This document shows, in pieces, positions 13,674 to 19,452 of a DNA stretch of 19,452 nt. Position numbers and translations under genes: made by a program. The notes under the pieces were generated by a model that had not been told where the DNA came from, did no database searches, and saw only the letters and a list, made by a program, of their open reading frames with translations. Numbering within the stretch: the first letter of the stretch is position 1; each line of letters opens with the position of its first letter. Source of the DNA: Bacillota bacterium (GTDB lineage Bacteria > Bacillota > Clostridia > Christensenellales > SZUA-584); NCBI GenBank assembly GCA_023410595.1, contig JAEYPO010000012.1, positions 1 to 19,452 on the forward strand. The letters are read 5' to 3'.

Positions 13674-14231
13674 ATGAACGAAGTCATAAACGCGATAAAG
13701 AGCAGGCGGAGCGTACGCGCATACAAGAGCGACGCGCTAGGGATAGACGTATTGCAGCCTATAGTCGAAGCAGGATATTACGCGCCTACCGGGATGGGCG
13801 CGCAGCAGTGGCACTTCTCGGTGATACAGGACAGAGCGCTGATCGATGAGGTAAATGAAAAGGCCAAAAAGAAGATGGCGGCTATACCGGTCGACTGGAT
13901 ACAGAACATGGCCAAGGCGCCCGGGCTTGATATAACGCACAAAGCGCCCGTGCTCATTATAGCGTCCGCGAAAAAAGGCTACGTAACAGGTGCGGAAGAC
14001 TGCACGGCCGCGCTGGAGAACATGCTGATAGCCGCCGAGAGCCTGGGGATTGGCTCGTGCTGGATGGGCTTTGTAAGCTTTATATTCGACGACGCAGAGA
14101 TGATGAAAAGGCTGGGCGTTCCCGAAGGGTACGAGGGCAAGCAGGCGGCGGTGTTCGGGTATCAGGACGGCGAGAAAAATGCGGCGCCTCCGCGCAGCCC
14201 CGACGTTGTTACATACGTTGGTGCGTTTTAA
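13674..14231 (+). CDS. Nitroreductase family FMN oxidoreductase
   Basis: 185 aa. FMN-binding features: RRSVR at residues 11-15, APTGMGAQQWHF (37-48, the usual P-S-x-x-N-x-Q-P-W region with Asn replaced by Ala), and AESLGIGSCWMG (about 121-132). Reduces nitro compounds, quinones or flavins with NAD(P)H. AAGGAGGG lies 6 nt before ATG 13674. Monocistronic, with its own promoter and a strong terminator. The physiological substrate is unknown; members of this compact group often act in flavin or redox-stress contexts. Confidence 0.9.
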   Translation: MNEVINAIKSRRSVRAYKSDALGIDVLQPIVEAGYYAPTGMGAQQWHFSVIQDRALIDEVNEKAKKKMAAIPVDWIQNMAKAPGLDITHKAPVLIIASAKKGYVTGAEDCTAALENMLIAAESLGIGSCWMGFVSFIFDDAEMMKRLGVPEGYEGKQAAVFGYQDGEKNAAPPRSPDVVTYVGAF

Positions 14232-14253
14232 GCGCGTAACAGACGAATAAAAC

Positions 14254-14293
14254 AAACAGCGGCTTTCCGGAGAACCGGGGCCGCTGTTTTACG
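14254..14293. terminator. Bidirectional rho-independent terminator
   Basis: AAACAGCGGC (14254-14263) pairs perfectly with GCCGCTGTTT (14280-14289). The loop itself contains a CCGG-AGAA-CCGG hairpin. T-rich tracts follow on both strands, so it can end the nitroreductase (+) and the convergent zinc-ribbon gene (-). Confidence 0.85.
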
Positions 14294-14302
14294 TTTATCG
14301 CG

Positions 14303-14551
14303 CTATGCGTGTACGGCGTCCTTCCACGCAGGCAGCTTCGCCATCATGGCGACCGCCGCGGCTTGCGCCGCTTTCTCGTCAAGGCCCTGCGTATTAATTA
14401 TGAACGCAGTCAGGCCCCGCCTTTTTTCGTCGTACGACTGCATCGAGCCGTCGGGCCGCGCGCAGTATTTGCAGTAGTCACGATTCACATCGCCCATCGC
14501 GAAGTCGGACGGGTCGTTCATCGGCATGCCGCACGCTATGCATGTTTTCAT
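14303..14551 (-). CDS. Small zinc-ribbon protein (Zn_ribbon_2-like)
   Basis: 82 aa. CIACGMP (Cys4, Cys7) and YCKYC (Cys27 and Cys30) form the Zn ribbon of the family often annotated as a putative zinc-ribbon domain, which usually accompanies AraC- or TetR-linked detoxification genes. The C-terminal half is helical (AAQAAAVAMMAKLPAWKDA). ATG 14551 has AAAGGAG about 7 nt upstream. It is the downstream gene of the minus-strand cluster, more than 100 nt beyond the 68-aa winged-helix gene, with two hairpin repeats between. Partner unknown. Confidence 0.8.
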   Translation of the reverse strand: MKTCIACGMPMNDPSDFAMGDVNRDYCKYCARPDGSMQSYDEKRRGLTAFIINTQGLDEKAAQAAAVAMMAKLPAWKDAVHA

Positions 14552-14584
14552 ATATTTTCTCCTTTCAAAGATTTATACGGGACC

Positions 14585-14609
14585 CCAAAAAAGTCGTGAG
14601 ACTCTTTGG
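14585..14609. repeat. GTGA-tetraloop hairpin repeat, copy 2
   Basis: AGTC-GTGA-GACT core with outer CCAAA/TTTGG, followed by AGCGGTAAT. One bulge and one mismatch. Confidence 0.55.
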
Positions 14610-14629
14610 AGCGGTAATATCGGAGTTCC

Positions 14630-14651
14630 CATCAAGCCGTGAGACCTGATG
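14630..14651. repeat. GTGA-tetraloop hairpin repeat, copy 3
   Basis: CATCAAGCC-GTGA-GACCTGATG (7 of 9 pairs) followed by GGGCGGTAAT. About 44 bp after copy 2 in the same orientation. Confidence 0.55.
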
Positions 14652-14666
14652 GGGCGGTAATTGCAT

Positions 14667-14873
14667 TTATGTCCTTTGCCTTTTATCGTATGGGTCGACG
14701 CCCAGCTTTAAAAATTCCTTTATGCCGAGTTCGGTCAGAGCATAATGCTTCGGATTTTCTTCCGTCGGTTCCAGCCAGCCTAGCTCGGCTATGCGATAAA
14801 ACAGCCGGTTTCCCAGCGTTCCGCCCAGATGCCCGAAGCAACATTTGGCGGTCAATACGGGCCGTTCACTCAC
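14667..14873 (-). CDS. 68-aa winged-helix protein coupled to the TetR gene
   Basis: 68 aa. The sequence ...FGHLGGTLGNRLFYRIAELGW... and the following YALTELGIKEFLKLGV resemble the winged-helix C-terminal half of some ArsR-type regulators (the LAGALG...GW...VTPAG pattern), standing alone. The start is GTG at 14873, with AGGAGG 10 nt upstream, overlapping the TetR stop by 4 nt (GTGA), so translation is coupled. No metal-binding or N-terminal HTH part is present. It may be a cofactor or auxiliary DNA-binding partner of the TetR protein; that is inference from coupling alone. Confidence 0.7.
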   Translation of the reverse strand: MSERPVLTAKCCFGHLGGTLGNRLFYRIAELGWLEPTEENPKHYALTELGIKEFLKLGVDPYDKRQRT

Positions 14874-15487
14874 TCAAGTTCATCCTCCTTCCCGCAGCCT
14901 CCGATCATTTTCAGGTAAAACCCGATAAGCGTCTCTCCGTACCTGCCGAGTACATTCCCTTCCGGCGCGAACAGTTCGCTGTTTTCAAGGTAATAATGCA
15001 CGAGGCCCATCCACGTGTTAAAAAGCAGATGCATAGGCATCTCTTTTATCAGACCTTCGCGCATTTCGCGCTGCGCCGCCTGGCTTATGTGCAGCGATAT
15101 CGACGATTGTATTATGAGAAACGCGGTCTTGGCGCTTTCGGGCAGCAGCGTCCGCTCGGTTATGAGCCTTGTGTAAAACGCCTCGTATTCGCAAAGGCCT
15201 TTTATATGCGCTTCGAGCACGCCGCGCAGCCCGACGCCGTCTCGCGCCAGCTCGTGCAGCCGCAGGCTCACCCGCTTTCCGAAACGCTCTATGACGGCTG
15301 CCGTCAATTCCTCCATAGTGGGGAAGTGAAGGAATACCGTACCGTGAGAGACGCCCGCCGCCTCCGCTATATCCGCCGCCCGCGCCGCCGCAAAGCCCTT
15401 GCTTGCGAACACGGACAGCGCCGTGTCTTCAATAAGCTCGCGCGTGCGCAGTTTTTGCGCCTGCCGCTTTGTCAAATGTTCCGTCAT
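14870..15487 (-). CDS. TetR family transcriptional regulator
   Basis: 205 aa. HTH at about residues 14-60 (RTRELIEDTALSVFASKGF, then AGVSHGTVFLHFPTMEELTAAV). The C-terminal domain (about 65-200) is typical in length but not assignable to a ligand class. ATG 15487 is preceded by a weak ribosome binding site (AAGGCGGC). Divergent from PadR across 194 bp. Its promoter is consensus, and two TGACCGTA-type repeats lie just downstream of the -10, as expected for autorepression. Confidence 0.88.
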   Translation of the reverse strand: MTEHLTKRQAQKLRTRELIEDTALSVFASKGFAAARAADIAEAAGVSHGTVFLHFPTMEELTAAVIERFGKRVSLRLHELARDGVGLRGVLEAHIKGLCEYEAFYTRLITERTLLPESAKTAFLIIQSSISLHISQAAQREMREGLIKEMPMHLLFNTWMGLVHYYLENSELFAPEGNVLGRYGETLIGFYLKMIGGCGKEDELE

Positions 15488-15512
15488 ACCGCCGCCTTGT
15501 AGATATTATTAG

Positions 15513-15541
15513 TGACCGTAGAATCACTGACCGTAAAGTCA
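15513..15541. promoter_or_regulatory. Tandem operator, TGACCGTA-N3-TCA twice
   Basis: TGACCGTAGAATCA (15513-15526) and TGACCGTAAAGTCA (15528-15541) repeat with a 15-bp period, each with TGA/TCA ends in inverted orientation. They occupy the region between -10 and the ribosome binding site of the TetR gene. The regulator binding them is most likely the TetR protein itself. Confidence 0.8.
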
Positions 15542-15569
15542 TTATAATACGCATTGCGGATGATGTCAA
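15541..15569 (-). promoter_or_regulatory. Consensus promoter of the TetR/winged-helix operon
   Basis: On the minus strand: TTGACA (15569-15564), 17 nt, TATAAT (15546-15541). Both boxes match the sigma-A consensus fully. Such a strong promoter with an operator behind it is typical of autorepressed regulators. Confidence 0.9.
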
Positions 15570-15611
15570 CGCGATACCAAAAAATATTTTTACAAGGATA
15601 TTATTTCATGA

Positions 15612-15638
15612 ATATTACCTTGACACGCATAGTAATAT
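15612..15638 (+). promoter_or_regulatory. Candidate PadR operator
   Basis: ATATTAC (15612-15618) and GTAATAT (15632-15638) are perfect inverted arms with a 13-nt spacer, 20 bp centre to centre, covering the -35 box. PadR-family operators are commonly such spaced dyads. Confidence 0.65.
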
Positions 15639-15648
15639 GTGATAGATT
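15620..15648 (+). promoter_or_regulatory. Promoter of the PadR-HAAS operon
   Basis: TTGACA (15620-15625), 17 nt, TAGATT (15643-15648). The same -10 variant is used for the TPM-pspA operon. Confidence 0.8.
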
Positions 15649-15681
15649 GTAAAAGTAATAAATGGAAGGGGAGGCGGTAAA

Positions 15682-16008
15682 GTGGATGTAAGCAGCGACG
15701 TTATACGCGGGCATATAGATACTATAGTGCTCTCGCTGCTGCGAGGCGGGGACAAATACGGCTACGAGATATGCCGCCTCGTGCGCGAGAAGAGCGGCGA
15801 GGAATACGAGCTCAAAGAGCCGTCGATGTACAGCACGATACGGAGGCTGGAAGCGCAGAAGCTATTGGAGGCGTACTGGGGCAGCGAGACGCAGGGCGCG
15901 CGGCGCAAGTATTACCGCATAACCCCCGCGGGAGTAAAAGTGCTGGAGGAGAACCTTAAAAACTGGACGTTCGCCAAGAAAATAATAGACCGTCTTTTGG
16001 AGGTATAG
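15682..16008 (+). CDS. PadR family transcriptional regulator
   Basis: 108 aa, the size of the short PadR subfamily. Winged helix at about residues 10-90: TIVLSLLRGGDKYGYEIC, the wing region LKEPSMYSTIRRLEAQKLL, and RRKYYRITPAGVKVLEE. The C-terminal helix for dimerisation is short. The start is GTG 15682, with GGGGAGG about 8 nt upstream; no better start exists. The stop is 1 nt from the next gene, whose ribosome binding site (GGAGGT) lies inside the end of padR. In the PadR-HAAS arrangement, the membrane partner's N-domain is thought to act together with the regulator. Confidence 0.9.
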   Translation: MDVSSDVIRGHIDTIVLSLLRGGDKYGYEICRLVREKSGEEYELKEPSMYSTIRRLEAQKLLEAYWGSETQGARRKYYRITPAGVKVLEENLKNWTFAKKIIDRLLEV

Positions 16009-16009
16009 T

Positions 16010-16657
16010 ATGGGCGCTATAGATATCTACTTAAAGGAGATAAGCAGGCGCTATCCCGCAACGCAGGCCGTGAGGGAGCAGATAGAGGAATTAAGGGATA
16101 CGCTGCACTTAAAAACTGAAGAATTGCAGGCGCAGGGCAGGCCGTACGAGCTGGCCGAGCAAGCCTCAATAGACTCTCTGGGGGATGTGTCGCCTCTTTT
16201 GGAAGAAGTGGCGGGCGACGCGCGAACGGTATATGTTAACCGTTTAAAACTCAAGAGTTCATTGCTAATGTTCCATCTGTTTATTGCGGAGTATATAATT
16301 ATCTGGCAGATAATGCTTTTCTCATGGCATAGCTGGACGGATATAGTGCACTTACAGTTGCTTTGGTTCGTTATGTTTATAATAGCAGCAGGGATCTGGC
16401 CCATAAGCGCGGCTTTAAAATGTAAACGCGACCCCGAAAAGACGGCGGCCGTGTCAATGGAATATAAAAAACGAAAGCGTATAGCGCTCATTGTCTGGCT
16501 GATGGTCTCTGCAGTTTCTTTTACTTATTGTTTTCTGAGCGCTAATAATTTTACTATCTTCCTGTTTTTTTCGACAGCTGCCGCAAACTGGCCGCTCGGC
16601 TTATATATTTATCACAGGAAGCTTACGGGCGGGCGCTACGACGCGCGGGGCATATAG
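16010..16657 (+). CDS. HAAS/permease-prefix-like membrane protein, copy 1
   Basis: 215 aa. An N-terminal helical domain (about 1-80, with AVREQIEELRDTLHLKTEEL and SLGDVSPLLEEVAG) matches the permease-prefix or HAAS (HTH-associated alpha-helical signalling) type found next to PadR. It is followed by four transmembrane helices (about 84-104, 115-135, 157-176, 181-201) and a conserved end, NWPLGLYIYHRKLTGGRYDA. It probably senses membrane state and signals to PadR; this is known for the domain class by genomic association, not shown here. It is a paralogue of the next gene. Confidence 0.72.
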   Translation: MGAIDIYLKEISRRYPATQAVREQIEELRDTLHLKTEELQAQGRPYELAEQASIDSLGDVSPLLEEVAGDARTVYVNRLKLKSSLLMFHLFIAEYIIIWQIMLFSWHSWTDIVHLQLLWFVMFIIAAGIWPISAALKCKRDPEKTAAVSMEYKKRKRIALIVWLMVSAVSFTYCFLSANNFTIFLFFSTAAANWPLGLYIYHRKLTGGRYDARGI

Positions 16658-16686
16658 TCTTTGAATCATATTTGTGAGGTGTTGAT

Positions 16687-17313
16687 ATGAGCACGATAAA
16701 TGATTATCTAAGCAGCATAAAGAAGCGTTATCCCGACACGCAGGCGGTGAGGGAGCAGATAGAGGAACTTAGGGACACGCTGCATCTGAAAACTGAAGAG
16801 CTGCAGGCGCAGGGCAAACCGTACGAGTACGCGGCAAAAGAGGCCATAGAATCGCTGGGGGATGTGACTTCTCTGCTGGAAGAAGTGGCGGGCAACGTAA
16901 GAACGGTATATATAAACCGCTTGAGCAGGAACAACGCTCTTTCGTTATCCGCCCTGATTTACGTTGAGTTTATCACAGTATGGGTATCAGTGCTGCTTAA
17001 CTCTGGTTATCATGGCGGCGAGTTTTTATTTTCACTGTTCGTGCTGGTCGTGGGATTAGGGACTTGGCTGCTTATAGCAGCAACCGCCTGTAAACGCGAG
17101 CCTGACAAAACGAAGGTAGTAGAGTTTCCGTACCGCAAGCTGATGAGGATAGCGTTAGTCGGCTGGCTTGGTTTATCGGCATTTTTGTTCGTAATAAACA
17201 TTCTTACGCCGTCTTCTGTGTGGTTCTACTATCCCATAATAGGTACAGCAAACTGGCCGATGGGCGTCTACTTATATCACAGGCAGCTGACGGGCGGGCG
17301 TTACGACGCTTAA
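16687..17313 (+). CDS. HAAS/permease-prefix-like membrane protein, copy 2
   Basis: 208 aa. Paralogue of the preceding gene. The N-terminal 80 residues are highly similar, with an identical run of more than 20 residues around VREQIEELRDTLHLKTEEL. The four-helix membrane part has diverged, and the end (NWPMGVYLYHRQLTGGRYDA) is conserved. Start ATG 16687 has GTGAGGTG about 6 nt upstream, 29 nt after copy 1. Strong conservation of the soluble domain suggests both copies contact the same partner, while the membrane parts may respond to different signals. Confidence 0.72.
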   Translation: MSTINDYLSSIKKRYPDTQAVREQIEELRDTLHLKTEELQAQGKPYEYAAKEAIESLGDVTSLLEEVAGNVRTVYINRLSRNNALSLSALIYVEFITVWVSVLLNSGYHGGEFLFSLFVLVVGLGTWLLIAATACKREPDKTKVVEFPYRKLMRIALVGWLGLSAFLFVINILTPSSVWFYYPIIGTANWPMGVYLYHRQLTGGRYDA

Positions 17314-17316
17314 CCC

Positions 17317-17351
17317 TTATCCGTCGCGCCACATTTCCCCGAGGGGGAAGG
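17317..17351. repeat. Degenerate palindromic repeat of the CCTTCCCC family
   Basis: CTTATCCGTCGCGCCACATT followed by TCCCCGAGGGGGAAGG is recognisably the family seen at 4618-4662, in inverse orientation. A further partial copy lies near 17411-17428. Confidence 0.5.
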
Positions 17352-17492
17352 CTATATCGTACAGCGCTTAATTGATGGCGTTTTCACTCGGGCTGGCAGT
17401 TAAGGCCGGACACTTCCCCTGAGAGGGGTAGCGGGCTTTTCTGCTTGCCGCCATGCTTAAACAAACGGCTCCGATATAAGCTATGGCCGGTC

Positions 17493-18386
17493 TCAACCAG
17501 CGTAGGGCACGTTCTCAAAGCAGTCGTATTCGCTTACGCCTCCGATAAAGCACTCAGAGCCGTTTACTGTGAAAGTTATTCTGCCCTCCGTACCGTCGTC
17601 CAGCCTGAAAAACAAAAACGAGGCGCTGTCGGTGGCCGCGGGATAGATTATAGTGCCGGAATCGAGCGTGCCGGGTGCGTACTCGCCGCCCTTAAGTATC
17701 TCAACGGGTATGCTTGTTTTGGCAACAAGCGGGTCGCGGTCGCTCATATCTATCATCATGTCCGTTGCAGCCTCGAATTTGAAGCCGTCCGTAATATCAA
17801 ATAGGCAGGTGAAAGACCACGTGCCGAGCGCGTCTACGTAACCGTCTGCCGTTACGCTGGAGCTCGTGACTTCAGCGGCTCTTCCGCTGATACTGTCCGA
17901 AATAACGGGCTTTAGGCCGTCAAACGAGCAGAGAACCGTTGAGTAAGAATCATTCTCGTAACCTATGCTCACGACTAAACAAGTAGCGCCGCCCGGCGTT
18001 TCCGTCAGGTTCGCTGACTCAAAATAACCGCTGTCTACAACGGCCTGATTATACGCCGCGCCGCCTGATACGCTCACGATGATTTCGTTTCCTAAGGATT
18101 CACCTTCCTTACCGATGCCCACGGATATTGTTTCCTGCGTATTGTCGCCGTTAACATCCGCGGAGAATGACGCCAGGGCTTCAATATTGTCCGGCGGCGG
18201 GGAAAGGATTTCGGAAGGCTGCGGGGACGCGGTCTGCGGTTCGCTATTTGGGGGCATGTCACTCCCCGCGGGCTTATCGCTCGTTATAACTTCTGTTCCC
18301 GCGGGCCGAGCCACTATGCAACCCGCGCACAGGCATACGCACGCTGCTAAGACTATGATCAGCAAAAAGAGTGATTTCATTTTCAT
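17493..18386 (-). CDS. Putative secreted lipoprotein with acidic repeat-like domain
   Basis: 297 aa. Signal peptide (MKMKSLFLLIIVLAACVCLC) with lipobox-like LCAGC, Cys23; the -3 position is Cys, an atypical residue. A Pro/Ser-rich linker (about 27-68) leads to a beta-rich domain starting DVNGDNTQE (about 77-85), a Ca-binding-like loop seen in dockerin or FG-GAP/VCBS-like proteins. The domain is single, so a full propeller is unlikely. Probably anchored outside the membrane; function unknown. AAGGAG lies about 8 nt before ATG 18386. A small inverted repeat (AAACGC-GTTTT-GCGTTT, about 18420-18436) lies in its upstream region. Confidence 0.75.
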   Translation of the reverse strand: MKMKSLFLLIIVLAACVCLCAGCIVARPAGTEVITSDKPAGSDMPPNSEPQTASPQPSEILSPPPDNIEALASFSADVNGDNTQETISVGIGKEGESLGNEIIVSVSGGAAYNQAVVDSGYFESANLTETPGGATCLVVSIGYENDSYSTVLCSFDGLKPVISDSISGRAAEVTSSSVTADGYVDALGTWSFTCLFDITDGFKFEAATDMMIDMSDRDPLVAKTSIPVEILKGGEYAPGTLDSGTIIYPAATDSASFLFFRLDDGTEGRITFTVNGSECFIGGVSEYDCFENVPYAG

Positions 18387-18523
18387 TGAGACGCTCCTTC
18401 CGCTTCCCGCAAAGGAAGCAAACGCGTTTTGCGTTTATAATGGGGTGTAATGCATTTACATATATTACTTATCATATTTCAGGATAACGGTAAACACAAA
18501 AAGTGCGAACGGTATGAATCATG

Positions 18524-19162
18524 TTACGGAACCTGAACTTTTCGTATTTCGTACCCAAAGCCGTTCTCCTCAAATCTGAGCATGCACCAGCAGGCGCGGG
18601 GCTCGTCGGCGGGCATGCCCACGCTGCCCGCGTTTATAATGAGCTTGCCGTTTACGGACGCGGCGTACGGCGTATGCGTATGGCCGCACAGCAGTATGTC
18701 CGCGCCTATGCGCGAGGCGAGCGCTTCGAGCTCGTACTTTGCCGTCATAATGCCAATGCCCTCGTTTATCCTCCTGTCCGAGCCGTGAGCGCACAGCAGC
18801 GTTTTGCCGCATATTTCAATTTTCTGCTTTTCGGGAAGCGCTGCGACCACCTCGCGCGCTTGGGGCGATATGAGCGGGAGGCAGCGTTTGTAGTCGGCGA
18901 ATACCCTTTGCTCGATTTCATTGCGCGGCTCAAAATCATTGCCGTCGCCTATCTCGTTAAGCCAGTCATCGGTGTTGCCGCGCAGCCAGACGATGGGGCG
19001 CAGGGCTTTGAGCGCGTCATAGCACGCCTGCGGTTCGTCGCCCCGGAACAGCAGGTCGCCAAGAAAGATGACGGAATCGGCATGAGCCGCGTCCATGTCC
19101 GCCATTACGGCTATGAGCGCTTTATAGTTTCCGTGTATGTCGCCAAGTACAGCGATGTTCAT
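18524..19162 (-). CDS. YfcE/MJ0936-like metallophosphoesterase
   Basis: 212 aa. All five metallophosphoesterase motifs are present: GDIHGN (Asp8, His10), GDLLFRG (Asp36), RGNTDD (Asn63), AHGS (His126) and GHTHTPY (His161, His163), then NAGSVGMP. The family is a Mn- or Zn-dependent phosphodiesterase; YfcE-type members act on simple phosphodiesters, and the cellular substrate is often unknown. ATG 19162; the ribosome binding site (GTGAGG) overlaps the stop of the upstream RAYT fragment, 9 nt away, so transcription may be shared. Confidence 0.9.
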   Translation of the reverse strand: MNIAVLGDIHGNYKALIAVMADMDAAHADSVIFLGDLLFRGDEPQACYDALKALRPIVWLRGNTDDWLNEIGDGNDFEPRNEIEQRVFADYKRCLPLISPQAREVVAALPEKQKIEICGKTLLCAHGSDRRINEGIGIMTAKYELEALASRIGADILLCGHTHTPYAASVNGKLIINAGSVGMPADEPRACWCMLRFEENGFGYEIRKVQVP

Positions 19163-19171
19163 AAGGGTACC

Positions 19172-19399
19172 TCACATGATATCTGTATAGTATTTATCAT
19201 CCGCCCATTTCAGCGGGCTTGAATCGACGTAGCTCCAAATCTCGTTATAGTCCCGCTCGTCGCGGATGATGTGCTCATAGAAAGATTTCTGCCAAAGAGA
19301 ATAGCCTGTTTGTTTTGATACAGAGCCTTTAAACTGCTGAACTATCTGAGAAACCGTAGGGGCGTCCATTGATCGCTTCATAGTATCGATAAACCCCAA
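19172..19399 (-). pseudogene. C-terminal fragment of a REP-associated (RAYT) transposase
   Basis: 75 codons, starting from TTG. TVSQIVQQFKGSVSKQTGYS, LWQKSFYEHIIRDERDYNEI and YVDSSPLKWADDKYY match the C-terminal half of Y1/REP-type tyrosine transposases (COG1943). In that family this half carries the catalytic Tyr, in the D-Y-x3-W helix, and the W-Q-x-S-F-x-x-H-I-I-R segment. The N-terminal half with the HxH (HUH) metal site is missing, so the fragment is inactive. It reads through a GTAGGGGCG-type palindrome (19357-19378, in the codons for RSMDAPT), and an interspersed repeat (19404-19440) abuts its 5' end. Confidence 0.72.
19354..19378. repeat. REP-like palindrome inside the RAYT fragment
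   Basis: GTAGGGGCG at 19357-19365 followed by TCC-ATT-GATCGC. Same head as the 1579 and 3970 palindromes, with imperfect arms. Confidence 0.5.
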
Positions 19400-19403
19400 T
19401 TTG

Positions 19404-19440
19404 TCATTCCGAGCTTGCGAGGAATCCCATGAAAAGTGCT
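19404..19440. repeat. Interspersed repeat, ATTCCGAGCTTG family, copy 2
   Basis: GTCATTCCGAGCTTG, then CGAGGAATCCCATGAAAAG and TGCTTA. It differs from the 9551-9591 copy at two or three bases. Confidence 0.75.
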
Positions 19441-19452
19441 TAGCAGAAGGGG

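Noticed and set aside
14639..15502. 287-aa plus-strand ORF
   Set aside because: Antisense shadow of the TetR and winged-helix genes. It is rich in Arg and His, without any recognisable domain.
18521..19222. 233-aa plus-strand ORF
   Set aside because: Antisense of the metallophosphoesterase, which has all five family motifs.
1..19452. tRNA or rRNA genes
   Set aside because: No T-arm GTTCRA motif with a fitting acceptor stem and no rRNA segment was found by eye.

Overview
The window looks like a chromosomal segment of a low-to-mid GC Bacillota, probably an uncultured gut-type member of the Clostridia. This rests on strong AGGAGG-type ribosome binding sites, several near-perfect TTGACA-N17-TATAAT promoters, PadR/TetR/AraC one-component regulators, heavy use of ATA for Ile and AGG for Arg in most genes, and Clostridia-style palindromic intergenic repeats. 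No rRNA, tRNA or CRISPR array was found. The exact lineage cannot be fixed from the sequence alone.

Layout. 1-332: left edge with a long inverted repeat and no complete gene. 333-1463 (+): lipoprotein-like L,D-transpeptidase followed by a terminator. 1652-2557 (-): SDR oxidoreductase. 2961-3948 (+): ECF-type sigma factor overlapping a small membrane protein. 3949-4727: repeat-rich spacer with REP-like palindromes and a ~152 bp direct duplication. 4728-6548 (-): envelope-stress pair, a Gly-rich TPM-domain membrane protein then PspA, from a TTGACA-N17-TAGATT promoter. 6567-7318: spacer with a possible gene remnant and a 25-codon ORF followed by two stable hairpins. 7319-9418: a zinc-ribbon membrane protein (+), a 64-aa protein (-) and an AraC-GyrI-like regulator (+). 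9419-9720: duplicated repeat units. 9735-11328 (+): an AT-richer block with a TetR regulator under a perfect double operator, an SDR enzyme and a KTR-type Cys-rich ORF broken by a TAG; it looks horizontally acquired. 11416-13217 (+): MBL-fold hydrolase, GNAT acetyltransferase and isochorismatase-like hydrolase. 13255-14231 (+): small membrane protein and nitroreductase. 14303-15487 (-): zinc-ribbon protein, then a TetR regulator coupled to a 68-aa winged-helix protein. 15682-17313 (+): PadR plus two tandem paralogous membrane proteins with HAAS/permease-prefix-like N-domains. 17493-19399 (-): a secreted lipoprotein, a YfcE-like phosphoesterase and the C-terminal fragment of a REP-associated (RAYT) transposase.

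How it fits together. Three cassettes concern the cell surface: PspA/TPM, the sigma factor with its membrane partner, and PadR with the HAAS-like membrane proteins. These are likely sensing and stress modules, but no shared regulation is shown. The three TetR/PadR control regions each hold a promoter with a dyad or tandem operator readable from sequence. The repeats are the second theme: at least three palindromic families recur, with compensating changes between arms, and a degraded RAYT transposase, the class of enzyme associated with REP palindromes, lies at the right edge with one such palindrome inside it. No wholly new multi-gene system was demonstrated. The best candidates for something undescribed are the TetR/68-aa wHTH pair with its tandem operator, the GTGA-tetraloop hairpin family, and the small ORF with two hairpins at 7063-7200.
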